The notes below the pieces were generated by a model, which was not told the DNA's origin, made no database searches, and saw only the letters and a list, made by a program, of their open reading frames with translations. Position numbers and translations under genes: made by a program. Shown in pieces: positions 1 to 5,365 of a stretch of 5,365 bases of DNA. Position 1 is the first letter of the stretch, and every line of letters starts with the position of its first letter. The stretch is taken from NCBI GenBank assembly GCA_016218465.1, contig JACREA010000222.1, positions 1 to 5,365 on the forward strand, given 5' to 3'. Source of the DNA: Nitrosomonadales bacterium (GTDB lineage: Bacteria; Pseudomonadota; Gammaproteobacteria; Burkholderiales; Gallionellaceae).

Positions 1-366
1 CACCGCCGACTGGGTGATCTCGTAGAACACCACACGTTGCATATCCTTGTTCTTCAGGCCGCGTTTGGCTTTGAGCAGCTCGGAAATGTGCCAGGCAATC
101 GCCTCTCCTTCGCGGTCCGGGTCAGGCGCCAGATAGATGTGATCCGCTGCTGCCGCTGCTTTGGCAATCGCGTCTACATGTTTGCTGTTGCGCGCGATGG
201 TTTCGTATTTCATCGCAAAATTATTTTCGGGATCGACCGCGCCAGTCTTGGGAATCAGGTCGCGCACATGCCCGTACGAGGCAAGCACTTCAAAATCCTT
301 GCCCAGGTATTTTTTAAGCGTTTTTGCCTTTGCCGGAGATTCGACGATCAGGAGGTTGGATGCCAT
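1..366 (-). CDS. topA: DNA topoisomerase I, N-terminal part (partial, runs off left edge)
   Basis: Type IA topoisomerase, which relaxes negative supercoils by cutting one DNA strand and passing the other through. Only the first 122 codons are present. They cover most of the TOPRIM domain: the start MASNLLIVESPAKAKTL carries the conserved acidic residue Glu9, and the metal-binding DxDxE motif is seen as LAPDPDREGEAIAW with Asp82, Asp84 and Glu86. FYEITQSAV at about residues 114-122 fits the conserved segment after TOPRIM. The active-site tyrosine and any C-terminal zinc fingers lie outside the window. The start ATG (366-364) is 10 nt after the smg stop and has no clear Shine-Dalgarno sequence, so expression probably depends on read-through and translational coupling from smg. 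The TOPRIM motif rules out a lone YrdD-like zinc-finger protein. Identity is very secure. Confidence 0.97.
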   Translation of the reverse strand, partial: MASNLLIVESPAKAKTLKKYLGKDFEVLASYGHVRDLIPKTGAVDPENNFAMKYETIARNSKHVDAIAKAAAAADHIYLAPDPDREGEAIAWHISELLKAKRGLKNKDMQRVVFYEITQSAV

Positions 367-376
367 GCGTTATGGT

Positions 377-832
377 TCAGTGTAATTGCGCGGAATGAAT
401 CGGTGTCAGCAATTCCTCGATCAGCAGCGGATCGATATCCTGGTGGCGATTCCACAACACCATCAGCATGATCAGCTTGAGCTTGTCCAGCGCGAGATTT
501 TCCTGTTGAAGCGCGACGGCGCGGTCGATAATCATTTCGCGCTCAACAGCAGAGATCAGGTGTTGCTGTTCGGCGAATAACAGAAATTGGCGTGCTTCGA
601 AACTGACACGTTGCAGCTCCAGGTCGGCGAAATGGCGCTGTCCTGCGTGTTCCAGGCTGGACGGATAGCTTTCCGGGTTTTGATGTTGCAACGCGGACAA
701 CCATGTCAATGCTTCGGTGATCTCGTCACCTTCGAAACCGGCGGCGGAAAGTTTGCGGGACAATTTTTCCGGCTCTGGATAGCTGCCCGCATCGAAGTAA
801 CTTTCAAACAGGTACATCAGGATTTCAAACAT
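377..832 (-). CDS. smg: Smg family protein (DUF494), function unknown
   Basis: A 151-residue acidic protein matching the Smg/DUF494 family in length (E. coli Smg is about 157 residues, from memory) and at both ends. The start MFEILMYLFESYFDAG resembles the family's MFDVLMYLFE start, and the C-terminus LLTPIHSAQLH ends in Leu-His as family members do. In between are the family-type segments RQFLLFAEQQHLISAVEREM (about residues 82-101) and LKLIMLMVLWN (about 118-128). It has no signal peptide or membrane segment and is probably cytoplasmic and helical. Its biochemical role is not known to me. It starts 14 nt after the dprA stop and ends 10 nt before topA. The same dprA-smg adjacency occurs in gammaproteobacteria. 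No strong ribosome binding site precedes the ATG, so coupling to dprA is likely. Confidence 0.93.
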   Translation of the reverse strand: MFEILMYLFESYFDAGSYPEPEKLSRKLSAAGFEGDEITEALTWLSALQHQNPESYPSSLEHAGQRHFADLELQRVSFEARQFLLFAEQQHLISAVEREMIIDRAVALQQENLALDKLKLIMLMVLWNRHQDIDPLLIEELLTPIHSAQLH

Positions 833-846
833 ATTATGTGCGGTAA

Positions 847-1938
847 TTAATGGATTCGTTGGTACAAACCGCCGGGTATCGTATTGATGTGCCCGCTCAG
901 TTCGAGCGTCAACAGCATGGCGGATAGCTCGGCTACCGTCAAGCCGCTGCGATTTCTGAGCGTGTCCAAATCTACAGGATCGAAGCCGACATGATCAAGA
1001 AGCGCGAAGCCTGTGCCTTGAATATCAGGATCTTGTGCTAATGAGTTTAGAGCCGGGGTAATAAGCGAGGCGCCCAATTCTTCAAGAATGTCTTGCGCGG
1101 TCTCGACCAGTTTCGCGCCCTGTTTGAGCAGCGCATGACAACCTTTGCTTTGCGGCGCATGTATCGAGCCGGGAACGGCGAACACGTCCCTGCCCTGCTC
1201 AAGGGCCAGCCGTGCGGTGATCAGCGAGCCGCTTTGCAGCGAAGCTTCCACCACCAGGCAACCCAGGCTCATGCCGCTGATAATGCGATTGCGACGGGGG
1301 AAATTTGCGGGTAGCGGTGGTGTTCCTAGCGGGAATTCAGAGATCAGCACGCCTTGCTGTGCGAGTGCGTGAGCCAGATCACGATTGGCGGACGGATAGA
1401 CTTTATCCAAACCGGTGCCTACCACGGCAATACTGCTGCCTTGCCCACACAATGCGCCGCGATGCGCCGCGGCATCGATGCCGTGTGCCATACCGCTGAT
1501 GATGCATAGCCCTGCATCACTCAATGATTTGGCAAATGCTTCGGCGTTGCTGATGCCCTGCGGTGTGGCATTGCGGCTGCCGACCACGGCCAGCGCAGAG
1601 TGATTGAGCAGTTCGAGCCGTCCCTTCACATATAACAATAGCGGCGGGTCTGTAATGTTCAACAGGGCTTGAGGATAGTCGCTATCAGCGAGGGTGACGA
1701 TATGGTTGTTGGTGTCTTCCAGCCAGGCCAAAGTTTGCGCAATGACATCGTTGGCGACGCCTTTGCTGATTTCAGCGGCAACATCGGCTTTGACGACAGA
1801 CTTGAGCGAACCGATGGATGCGGCAAAAACCGCTTCCGGTGAGCCGAATTCCTTCAACAGCCGACGCGCTCCCTCACCGCCCAAACCTCGAGTCAGGCTC
1901 AGTGCCAGCCATGCTTCGAGCGAAACATCAACTTTCAT
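847..1938 (-). CDS. dprA: DNA processing protein DprA (Smf)
   Basis: DprA binds single-stranded DNA entering by natural transformation and loads RecA onto it. It acts in the cytoplasm. The 363 residues match the proteobacterial three-part form: an N-terminal SAM-like helical domain (about 1-65, with LTRGLGGEGARRLL), a Rossmann-like core (about 80-290) and a C-terminal winged-helix domain (about 308-363, ending GGLYQRIH). Core signatures are GSRNAT (120-125), SGMAHGIDAAAHRGAL (148-163), NFPRRNRIISG (212-222), SGSLITAR (236-243) and AVPGS (254-258). It appears intact, with no frameshift. The start lies 3 nt after the stop of the tsaP-like gene and lacks a clear Shine-Dalgarno sequence, which suggests translational coupling. 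Many bacteria keep dprA without known competence, so the gene alone does not prove transformability. Confidence 0.97.
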   Translation of the reverse strand: MKVDVSLEAWLALSLTRGLGGEGARRLLKEFGSPEAVFAASIGSLKSVVKADVAAEISKGVANDVIAQTLAWLEDTNNHIVTLADSDYPQALLNITDPPLLLYVKGRLELLNHSALAVVGSRNATPQGISNAEAFAKSLSDAGLCIISGMAHGIDAAAHRGALCGQGSSIAVVGTGLDKVYPSANRDLAHALAQQGVLISEFPLGTPPLPANFPRRNRIISGMSLGCLVVEASLQSGSLITARLALEQGRDVFAVPGSIHAPQSKGCHALLKQGAKLVETAQDILEELGASLITPALNSLAQDPDIQGTGFALLDHVGFDPVDLDTLRNRSGLTVAELSAMLLTLELSGHINTIPGGLYQRIH

Positions 1939-1941
1939 TGT

Positions 1942-3060
1942 TTACGGAGTTTGTGCGCGATCCAGCAACTGCACTGGCAGTTTTGTTTGCATCACCAGTG
2001 CATACGACACCTTATTGAATACGCGGAACACGAACACCAAGCCATAGCGTTCGTCCGGCAATGTATAAGCCTTGTCCCAGCTGAAAAAGGATTTGCTTTT
2101 TTCCTTGATAACTTCTCCTTTGCGATACAGGGCCAGCACATGTCCAACCTCCAGCCCATCGCGTGCGCCCTTATTTAAAACAATGGCGGTATTTTGTCCT
2201 GCCTGTGATACCCCGCCATAAACTGAAATTACACGGGCGGAAATGTTGGTTTCTGGAGCGCGCGGCAGGTAAGGGCCGGACGTATCGATGGAAGGTGCGA
2301 CCAGCAGGTCACCCTGATAAGCTTCCTGTACTGAATGAGTGATCGAAATGGTGCTGACTTCTGCAAAAGCCTTTACTTCGGCTTCGCCAAGGTAAACCGC
2401 TTCAACACCCAACTTCTCATCTGTTTCCGGGTCGACAAATTTCTTGCCAGGGCGGTAAATTTGCCATTTGTCGCCCTTGTCCGCAGTCAGTCCTCTGGCA
2501 AAGCCGGTGTCGAACTTGCCAAGCACCACCCGGCCTTCGCGCGCACCGATCAGCGTTGGCGCATCCTTCAACGCACCTTCTTCAATTACCAACGGCTGAC
2601 TCAAAAATGGCCCAATTACGCTGGCGGGAATGCTCGGTATGGCATCGTGAGTACTTTGGACTTCATGTACTTTGGGGGAGAGCTTGACGACGTTGCGTGT
2701 ATCGCTTGAAGTGCCCGTATCCTGAGCGATGGCAGTACCGCCGGTAACACTTGGCTGGCTTGTATCCGTTTGTCCGATGCGCAATGTGCCGTTGGTACGG
2801 TCCAGATTGACCACATCTCCAGGATATATCCAGTGCGGATCTTTAATGGTGTCTTTGTTCAGTCCCCAGATATGCGGCCATTTCCACGGGTCCTTGAAAA
2901 ACTTGCTAGAGATGTCCCACAACGTGTCGCCCTTGACGACGGTGTATCGATCCGGGGCGTCTGGACGAATGTCCTGGCTACTGTCCGTGCGAATCTGAAG
3001 CTGATCGGCACAAGCCAGTATGGGCAGCAAAAAGCAAATCAGCGATATAATCTTGCGCAT
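1942..3060 (-). CDS. tsaP: LysM/FlgT-like protein, probable type IV pilus secretin-associated TsaP
   Basis: A 372-residue exported protein. The start MRKIISLICFLLPILACADQ is a signal peptide with a basic n-region and a hydrophobic core. Cleavage by signal peptidase I after Ala-Cys-Ala is the simplest reading, but ILAC could also be a weak lipobox. One LysM domain follows (about 38-86: RYTVVKGDTLWDISSKFF through IYPGDVVNL), which should bind peptidoglycan. Then come a Ser/Thr-rich linker (about 95-150) and a C-terminal FlgT-like region with KGARDGLEVGHVLALYRKG (297-315), LPDERYGLVFVFR (334-346) and VSYALVM. This layout and its place beside dprA and def match TsaP of Neisseria and PA0020 of Pseudomonas, which anchor the PilQ secretin of type IV pili to peptidoglycan. 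An upstream in-frame ATG at 3093 was rejected because it would put MPFILILPEFS before the signal peptide, and the ATG at 3060 has a good ribosome binding site. LysM and export are secure; the TsaP role is inferred from family and context. Confidence 0.85.
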   Translation of the reverse strand: MRKIISLICFLLPILACADQLQIRTDSSQDIRPDAPDRYTVVKGDTLWDISSKFFKDPWKWPHIWGLNKDTIKDPHWIYPGDVVNLDRTNGTLRIGQTDTSQPSVTGGTAIAQDTGTSSDTRNVVKLSPKVHEVQSTHDAIPSIPASVIGPFLSQPLVIEEGALKDAPTLIGAREGRVVLGKFDTGFARGLTADKGDKWQIYRPGKKFVDPETDEKLGVEAVYLGEAEVKAFAEVSTISITHSVQEAYQGDLLVAPSIDTSGPYLPRAPETNISARVISVYGGVSQAGQNTAIVLNKGARDGLEVGHVLALYRKGEVIKEKSKSFFSWDKAYTLPDERYGLVFVFRVFNKVSYALVMQTKLPVQLLDRAQTP

Positions 3061-3066
3061 GGAAAA

Positions 3067-3070
3067 CTCC
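3067..3070 (-). promoter_or_regulatory. Ribosome binding site deciding the tsaP-like start
   Basis: On the minus strand, GGAG lies six bases before the ATG at 3060-3058 (GGAGTTTTCCATG). This is the clearest Shine-Dalgarno match in the minus-strand operon. It supports the start that gives a normal signal peptide over the in-frame ATG at 3093. Confidence 0.7.
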
Positions 3071-3079
3071 GGCAGAATC

Positions 3080-3085
3080 AATATA
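3080..3085 (-). promoter_or_regulatory. Possible -10 box for the tsaP-dprA-smg-topA operon
   Basis: The minus strand reads TATATT (5 of 6 to TATAAT), about 20 nt before the tsaP-like start codon. At 17 nt spacing the -35 position reads ACGCAG, which is a poor match to TTGACA, so either the promoter is weak or activator-dependent, or this is not the real site. The divergent layout requires a minus-strand promoter somewhere in 3061-3189. Confidence 0.3.
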
Positions 3086-3091
3086 AAGGGC

Positions 3092-3108
3092 ACGCAATAT
3101 TGCTGCGT
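3092..3108. repeat. Short nested palindrome in the divergent promoter region
   Basis: GCAATATTGC at 3094-3103 is a perfect 10-bp palindrome. Partly overlapping it, ACGCA (3092-3096) and TGCGT (3104-3108) form an inverted pair 7 nt apart. The site lies just upstream of the candidate minus-strand -10 box and so could be an operator for the divergent genes. The two dyads do not share a centre and an AT-rich palindrome of this length can occur by chance, so the functional reading is weak. Confidence 0.3.
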
Positions 3109-3138
3109 TGCTTTAAATTCTGCATCCAGCCATCTAAA

Positions 3139-3168
3139 TTAGCAAGCATTTATGGGAATCTTTAAAAT
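3139..3168 (+). promoter_or_regulatory. Candidate sigma70-type promoter for def
   Basis: TTAGCA at 3139-3144 (4 of 6 to TTGACA) is followed after 18 nt by TAAAAT at 3163-3168 (5 of 6 to TATAAT). Transcription would start near 3175 and leave a leader of about 15 nt before the def ATG. That leader has only a weak ribosome binding match, GGTG at 3176-3179. The assignment rests on sequence match and position alone. Confidence 0.45.
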
Positions 3169-3189
3169 CTACTGTGGTGCAATAGCGGC

Positions 3190-3693
3190 ATGGCAATCCT
3201 GAAAATTTTGCAGTATCCCGATGAGCGGCTTCACAAGATCGCCAGGAAAGTTGAGCGAGTCGATGAAGCTATCCGCAAACTGGTGAAAGACATGGCAGAG
3301 ACCATGTATGCTGCGCCTGGCGTGGGATTGGCAGCAACACAAGTGGACATTCATGAGCAAGTCATAGTGGTGGACGCTTCCGAGGCGCATGACAAACTAA
3401 TGGTTTTCATCAATCCGGAAATCGTCGCCAGTAGCGGTGAGGAGGTAAGCGAGGAAGGCTGCCTGTCGGTGCCGGGCATTTACGAGAAGGTCTGCCGCGC
3501 GGAAAAAGTGACGGTACGTGCACTTGATGAGAAAGGCAAACCGTTCTCGCTGGAAGCGGAAGGATTTCTGGCGGTCTGCATCCAGCATGAAATGGATCAC
3601 TTGCGCGGCAAGGTGTTCGTCGAGTACCTGTCGCAGCTCAAACAGACGCGGATTCGCGCGAAGCTGAAAAAGCACCAACGCGAGACCCTGTAG
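3190..3693 (+). CDS. def: Peptide deformylase
   Basis: Removes the N-terminal formyl group from nascent proteins at the ribosome exit, using a metal ion (usually Fe2+). The 167 residues are the usual length for a type 1 bacterial enzyme. All three family motifs are intact: GVGLAATQ (44-51), EGCLS (89-93) with metal ligand Cys91, and QHEMDHLRG (132-140) with ligands His133 and His137 and catalytic Glu134. The start MAILKILQYPDERL is the normal family start. The basic C-terminal tail (KQTRIRAKLKKHQRETL) resembles the helix that in E. coli Def contacts the ribosome. It is divergent from the tsaP-like gene and leads the def-fmt-rsmB block. Usually fmt follows closely, but here a 188-nt gap with a repeat element intervenes. 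Confidence 0.98.
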   Translation: MAILKILQYPDERLHKIARKVERVDEAIRKLVKDMAETMYAAPGVGLAATQVDIHEQVIVVDASEAHDKLMVFINPEIVASSGEEVSEEGCLSVPGIYEKVCRAEKVTVRALDEKGKPFSLEAEGFLAVCIQHEMDHLRGKVFVEYLSQLKQTRIRAKLKKHQRETL

Positions 3694-3726
3694 CTACTTT
3701 CCATTGTCCCAACAAAAAGAACTCTA

Positions 3727-3854
3727 TCCGCAGATTACGCAGATTTTCGCCGATTAAACAACATGCAATATTTGATTGCCGGTTTGCCTTTTGGGTAATG
3801 TGGCACACACCAGCAACAGTCTAAGAATCTGCGTTAATCTGCGTAATCTGCGGA
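3727..3854. repeat. Inverted-repeat element of AATCTGCG units between def and fmt
   Basis: The left arm (3727-3756) and right arm (3825-3854) are inverted copies matching at 26 of 30 positions. The outer 19 nt are perfect: TCCGCAGATTACGCAGATT at 3727-3745 pairs with 3836-3854. A 68-nt spacer separates the arms. Each arm is itself three degenerate direct repeats of AATCTGCG with a 9-10 nt period; the right arm has units starting at 3826, 3836 and 3845. No target-site duplication is obvious and no protein is encoded. The element begins 33 nt after the def stop and ends 27 nt before the fmt start. In RNA it could form a long-looped hairpin just upstream of the fmt ribosome binding site. It resembles REP- or MITE-like intergenic repeats. 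Similar CGCAGATT arrays are, as I recall, widespread in environmental bacteria, but copy number here cannot be tested. Confidence 0.85.
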
Positions 3855-3868
3855 CAAATGCTTGTGCC

Positions 3869-3872
3869 AGGA
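3869..3872 (+). promoter_or_regulatory. Ribosome binding site for fmt
   Basis: AGGA ends nine bases before the fmt ATG at 3882. It lies outside the inverted repeat, 14 nt beyond the end of the right arm. fmt therefore keeps its own initiation signal despite the long gap after def. Confidence 0.55.
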
Positions 3873-3881
3873 TAAACCATT

Positions 3882-4811
3882 ATGAAAATCATCTTTGCCG
3901 GAACGCCGTATTTCGCGGCCAGCGCGCTGGCCGCGCTGCTCAAGGAGCACCGGGTTGTCGCAGTGCTGACACAGCCGGATCGCCCTGCCGGGCGGGGTAT
4001 GCGGCTCACCGCCAGTCCGGTAAAGCAGCTTGCCCTGCAACACGGTTTGCCGGTACTGCAACCTGCCACATTGAAGACAGAAGAATCGCAGCGTTCAATC
4101 GCAACGCTGGATGCCGATGTGATGGTGGTCGCCGCATATGGGCTGATTTTGCCGAAGGCCGTGCTGCAGCTACCGCGCTATGGTTGCCTGAATATTCATG
4201 CTTCATTGCTGCCGCGCTGGCGAGGGGCGGCGCCGATTCCACGCGCGATCCTGGCGGGCGACAGCGAGACCGGCATCACCATCATGCAGATGGATGAAGG
4301 GCTGGATACCGGCGACATGCTGTTGCGCCGGGCATGCCCGATTGCGCAAAACGACACCGCCCAAACTTTGCATGACAAATTGGCCAAGATGGGTGCGGAC
4401 TGTATTGTCGAAGCGTTGCGCCTGTTGCAGGCAAACCGCCTGACGCCGGTCCGGCAGGACGATGCGGCGGCAATTTACGCCGCCAAACTGCTTAAGAGCG
4501 AGGCGCAGATCGACTGGCGGCAGGATGCGCGGCAGCTCGAACGCGCGGTGCGCGCATTTAACCCATTTCCGGTTTGCCATGCAGATTTTAAGGGCGTGGC
4601 GTTAAAAGTCTGGCAGTCCGGATTATGTAACGACACGCAAGGTGAACCGGGCAAGGTGCTGGCGGTGGACAAATACGGCATCACCGTCGCTTGCGGCAAG
4701 GGCGCGCTACGTCTGGAAATATTGCAGCGCCCCGGCGGCAAGGCGCAACCGGCCGCACAGTTTTTGCAGGCCGTGCCGGTCAAGGCTGGCGATAATTTCT
4801 CGATTAACTAA
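3882..4811 (+). CDS. fmt: Methionyl-tRNA formyltransferase
   Basis: Transfers a formyl group from 10-formyltetrahydrofolate to initiator Met-tRNA in the cytoplasm. The 309 residues match the family (E. coli Fmt is about 315). The N-terminal Rossmann-type catalytic domain begins MKIIFAGTPYFAA and continues with TQPDRPAGRGM (30-40), a flexible tRNA-contacting loop. The active site is LNIHASLLPRWRGAAPI (103-119), with Asn104 and His106, followed by GITIMQMDEGLDTGDML (131-147) with Asp142. The C-terminal OB-fold tRNA-binding domain starts near 205 and includes VRAFNPFP (223-230). Tyr10 stands where many homologues have Asp or Glu in FAGTPxFA, probably a harmless variant. It is preceded by the def-fmt repeat element and abuts rsmB directly. 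Confidence 0.98.
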   Translation: MKIIFAGTPYFAASALAALLKEHRVVAVLTQPDRPAGRGMRLTASPVKQLALQHGLPVLQPATLKTEESQRSIATLDADVMVVAAYGLILPKAVLQLPRYGCLNIHASLLPRWRGAAPIPRAILAGDSETGITIMQMDEGLDTGDMLLRRACPIAQNDTAQTLHDKLAKMGADCIVEALRLLQANRLTPVRQDDAAAIYAAKLLKSEAQIDWRQDARQLERAVRAFNPFPVCHADFKGVALKVWQSGLCNDTQGEPGKVLAVDKYGITVACGKGALRLEILQRPGGKAQPAAQFLQAVPVKAGDNFSIN

Positions 4812-5365
4812 ATGCACAACATACAACTCGCCGCAGGCCAAATTGTTCAACAGGTGCTTGCGGACGGGCGCAATCTTAATCAGGTGCTGGATGAGTCGCT
4901 GCGCAAAAAAGCGGTATGGACTCTGGCACAGCGCGCGGCCCTGCAGGATATGAGCTATGGCACGTTGCGTTTTTACGGCCAATTGCGCGCGCTGTTAGGC
5001 CTTTTGCTGCATAAGCCGATGCTGGATCAGCGTATCTACTATGTGTTACTGGTTGCGCTGTACCAATTGCAATACAGCAAAGCCGCGCCGCATGCCGTGG
5101 TCGATCATGCGGTGCGTTCCGCACAAATGCTGAACGCGAAAGTGAGCGGTCTGGTGAACGCGATCCTGCGCAATTTCCTGCGCAGCCGTGACGCATTGCT
5201 GGAACAAGCTGCGCTACGTGCTGAAGGTAAATACAGTTACCCGCAATGGTGGATTGATGAACTGCAAGCGCAGTATGGCGAGCGTAGCGCGGCGATGCTG
5301 ACAGCGGGAAATCTGCATCCGCCGATGACGTTGCGCGTCAATCAGCGACGTGGCACGACAGCTGA
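4812..5365 (+). CDS. rsmB: 16S rRNA (cytosine-967 C5)-methyltransferase, N-terminal part (partial, runs off right edge)
   Basis: RsmB (Fmu/Sun) methylates C967 of 16S rRNA using S-adenosylmethionine. The frame opens with ATG directly after the fmt TAA and stays open for 184 codons to the window end. The translation MHNIQLAAGQIVQQVLADGR begins an N-terminal NusB-like RNA-binding domain (about 1-130), with LVALYQLQYSKAAPHAVVDHAV (80-101) and GLVNAILRNFLR (113-124). The linker to the methyltransferase domain follows (YPQWWIDELQAQYG, 143-156, then HPPMTLRVN, 169-177). The SAM-binding motifs and catalytic cysteines lie beyond the edge. NusB itself is excluded by the continuation past residue 140 into the RsmB linker. 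No strong ribosome binding site is visible, so the TAAATG junction suggests coupling to fmt. Confidence 0.96.
   Translation, partial: MHNIQLAAGQIVQQVLADGRNLNQVLDESLRKKAVWTLAQRAALQDMSYGTLRFYGQLRALLGLLLHKPMLDQRIYYVLLVALYQLQYSKAAPHAVVDHAVRSAQMLNAKVSGLVNAILRNFLRSRDALLEQAALRAEGKYSYPQWWIDELQAQYGERSAAMLTAGNLHPPMTLRVNQRRGTTA

Noticed and set aside
37..471. A 144-codon plus-strand open frame opposite topA and the end of smg
   Set aside because: It is antisense to two clearly recognised genes, has no recognisable domain and no ribosome binding site. It is a shadow of their codon use.
1452..1471. Perfect tandem repeat of ATGCGCCGCG, two copies, inside dprA
   Set aside because: It encodes part of the conserved HRGAL region of DprA in the normal frame and adds no extra residues, so it is a coincidence of codon use.
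2335..2709. A 124-codon plus-strand open frame opposite the tsaP-like gene
   Set aside because: It is antisense to the conserved C-terminal domain and linker, with no domain or start signal of its own.
3061..3093. Upstream ATG at 3093 extending the tsaP-like protein by 11 residues
   Set aside because: The extension would precede a complete signal peptide, and the downstream ATG at 3060 has GGAG at ideal spacing. The candidate -10 box also lies inside the extension.
3727..3854. The inverted repeat as an intrinsic terminator
   Set aside because: The arms are separated by 68 nt and no T-run follows the right arm on the plus strand. On the minus strand a TTCTTTTTGTT stretch follows the left arm, but no minus-strand gene ends there.
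3776..4297. A 173-codon plus-strand open frame starting in the def-fmt gap, with LRICVNLRNLRTN near its start
   Set aside because: Its first part is just the AATCTGCG repeat read as protein, and the rest is fmt in another frame. Fmt motifs are complete in the overlapping frame, so this is not a gene.
4203..4580. A 125-codon minus-strand open frame within fmt
   Set aside because: It lies wholly antisense to the catalytic region of fmt, its protein shows no family features, and such frames are expected opposite GC-rich coding sequence.

Overview
The window looks like a chromosomal housekeeping locus of a betaproteobacterium. I would guess the Nitrosomonadales/Gallionellaceae side, from protein character and gene order, but the taxon cannot be fixed from this sequence alone. 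Seven protein genes are arranged as two divergent blocks. No rRNA, tRNA, CRISPR array, insertion sequence or phage gene was seen.

Minus-strand block (1-3060, read right to left): a LysM/FlgT-like secretin-associated protein of the TsaP family, dprA, smg (DUF494) and the first 122 codons of topA, which runs off the left edge. The genes are 3, 14 and 10 nt apart, so this is very probably one operon. It combines a probable type IV pilus accessory factor, the RecA loader for incoming single-stranded DNA, a small protein of unknown function, and DNA topoisomerase I.

Plus-strand block (3190-5365): def (peptide deformylase), fmt (Met-tRNA formyltransferase) and the first 184 codons of rsmB (16S rRNA m5C967 methyltransferase), which runs off the right edge. 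Fmt adds the formyl group to initiator Met-tRNA, Def removes it from nascent proteins, and RsmB modifies the ribosome. fmt and rsmB abut exactly (TAA followed at once by ATG). def and fmt are 188 nt apart.

The two blocks are separated by a 129-bp divergent promoter region (3061-3189). It has a reasonable -10/-35 candidate for def, a weaker -10 for the tsaP-like gene, and a short palindrome between them. The def-fmt gap holds the most unusual structure in the window: a 128-bp element (3727-3854) with long inverted arms built from degenerate 9-10 bp copies of AATCTGCG. It looks like an inserted palindromic repeat in a gene pair that is normally tightly packed.

The genes are conserved and ordinary. 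No previously undescribed multi-gene system is evident. The points worth a second look are the def-fmt repeat element, the TsaP-DprA linkage (pilus/DNA uptake with DNA processing), and Smg placed directly before a complete topA start.
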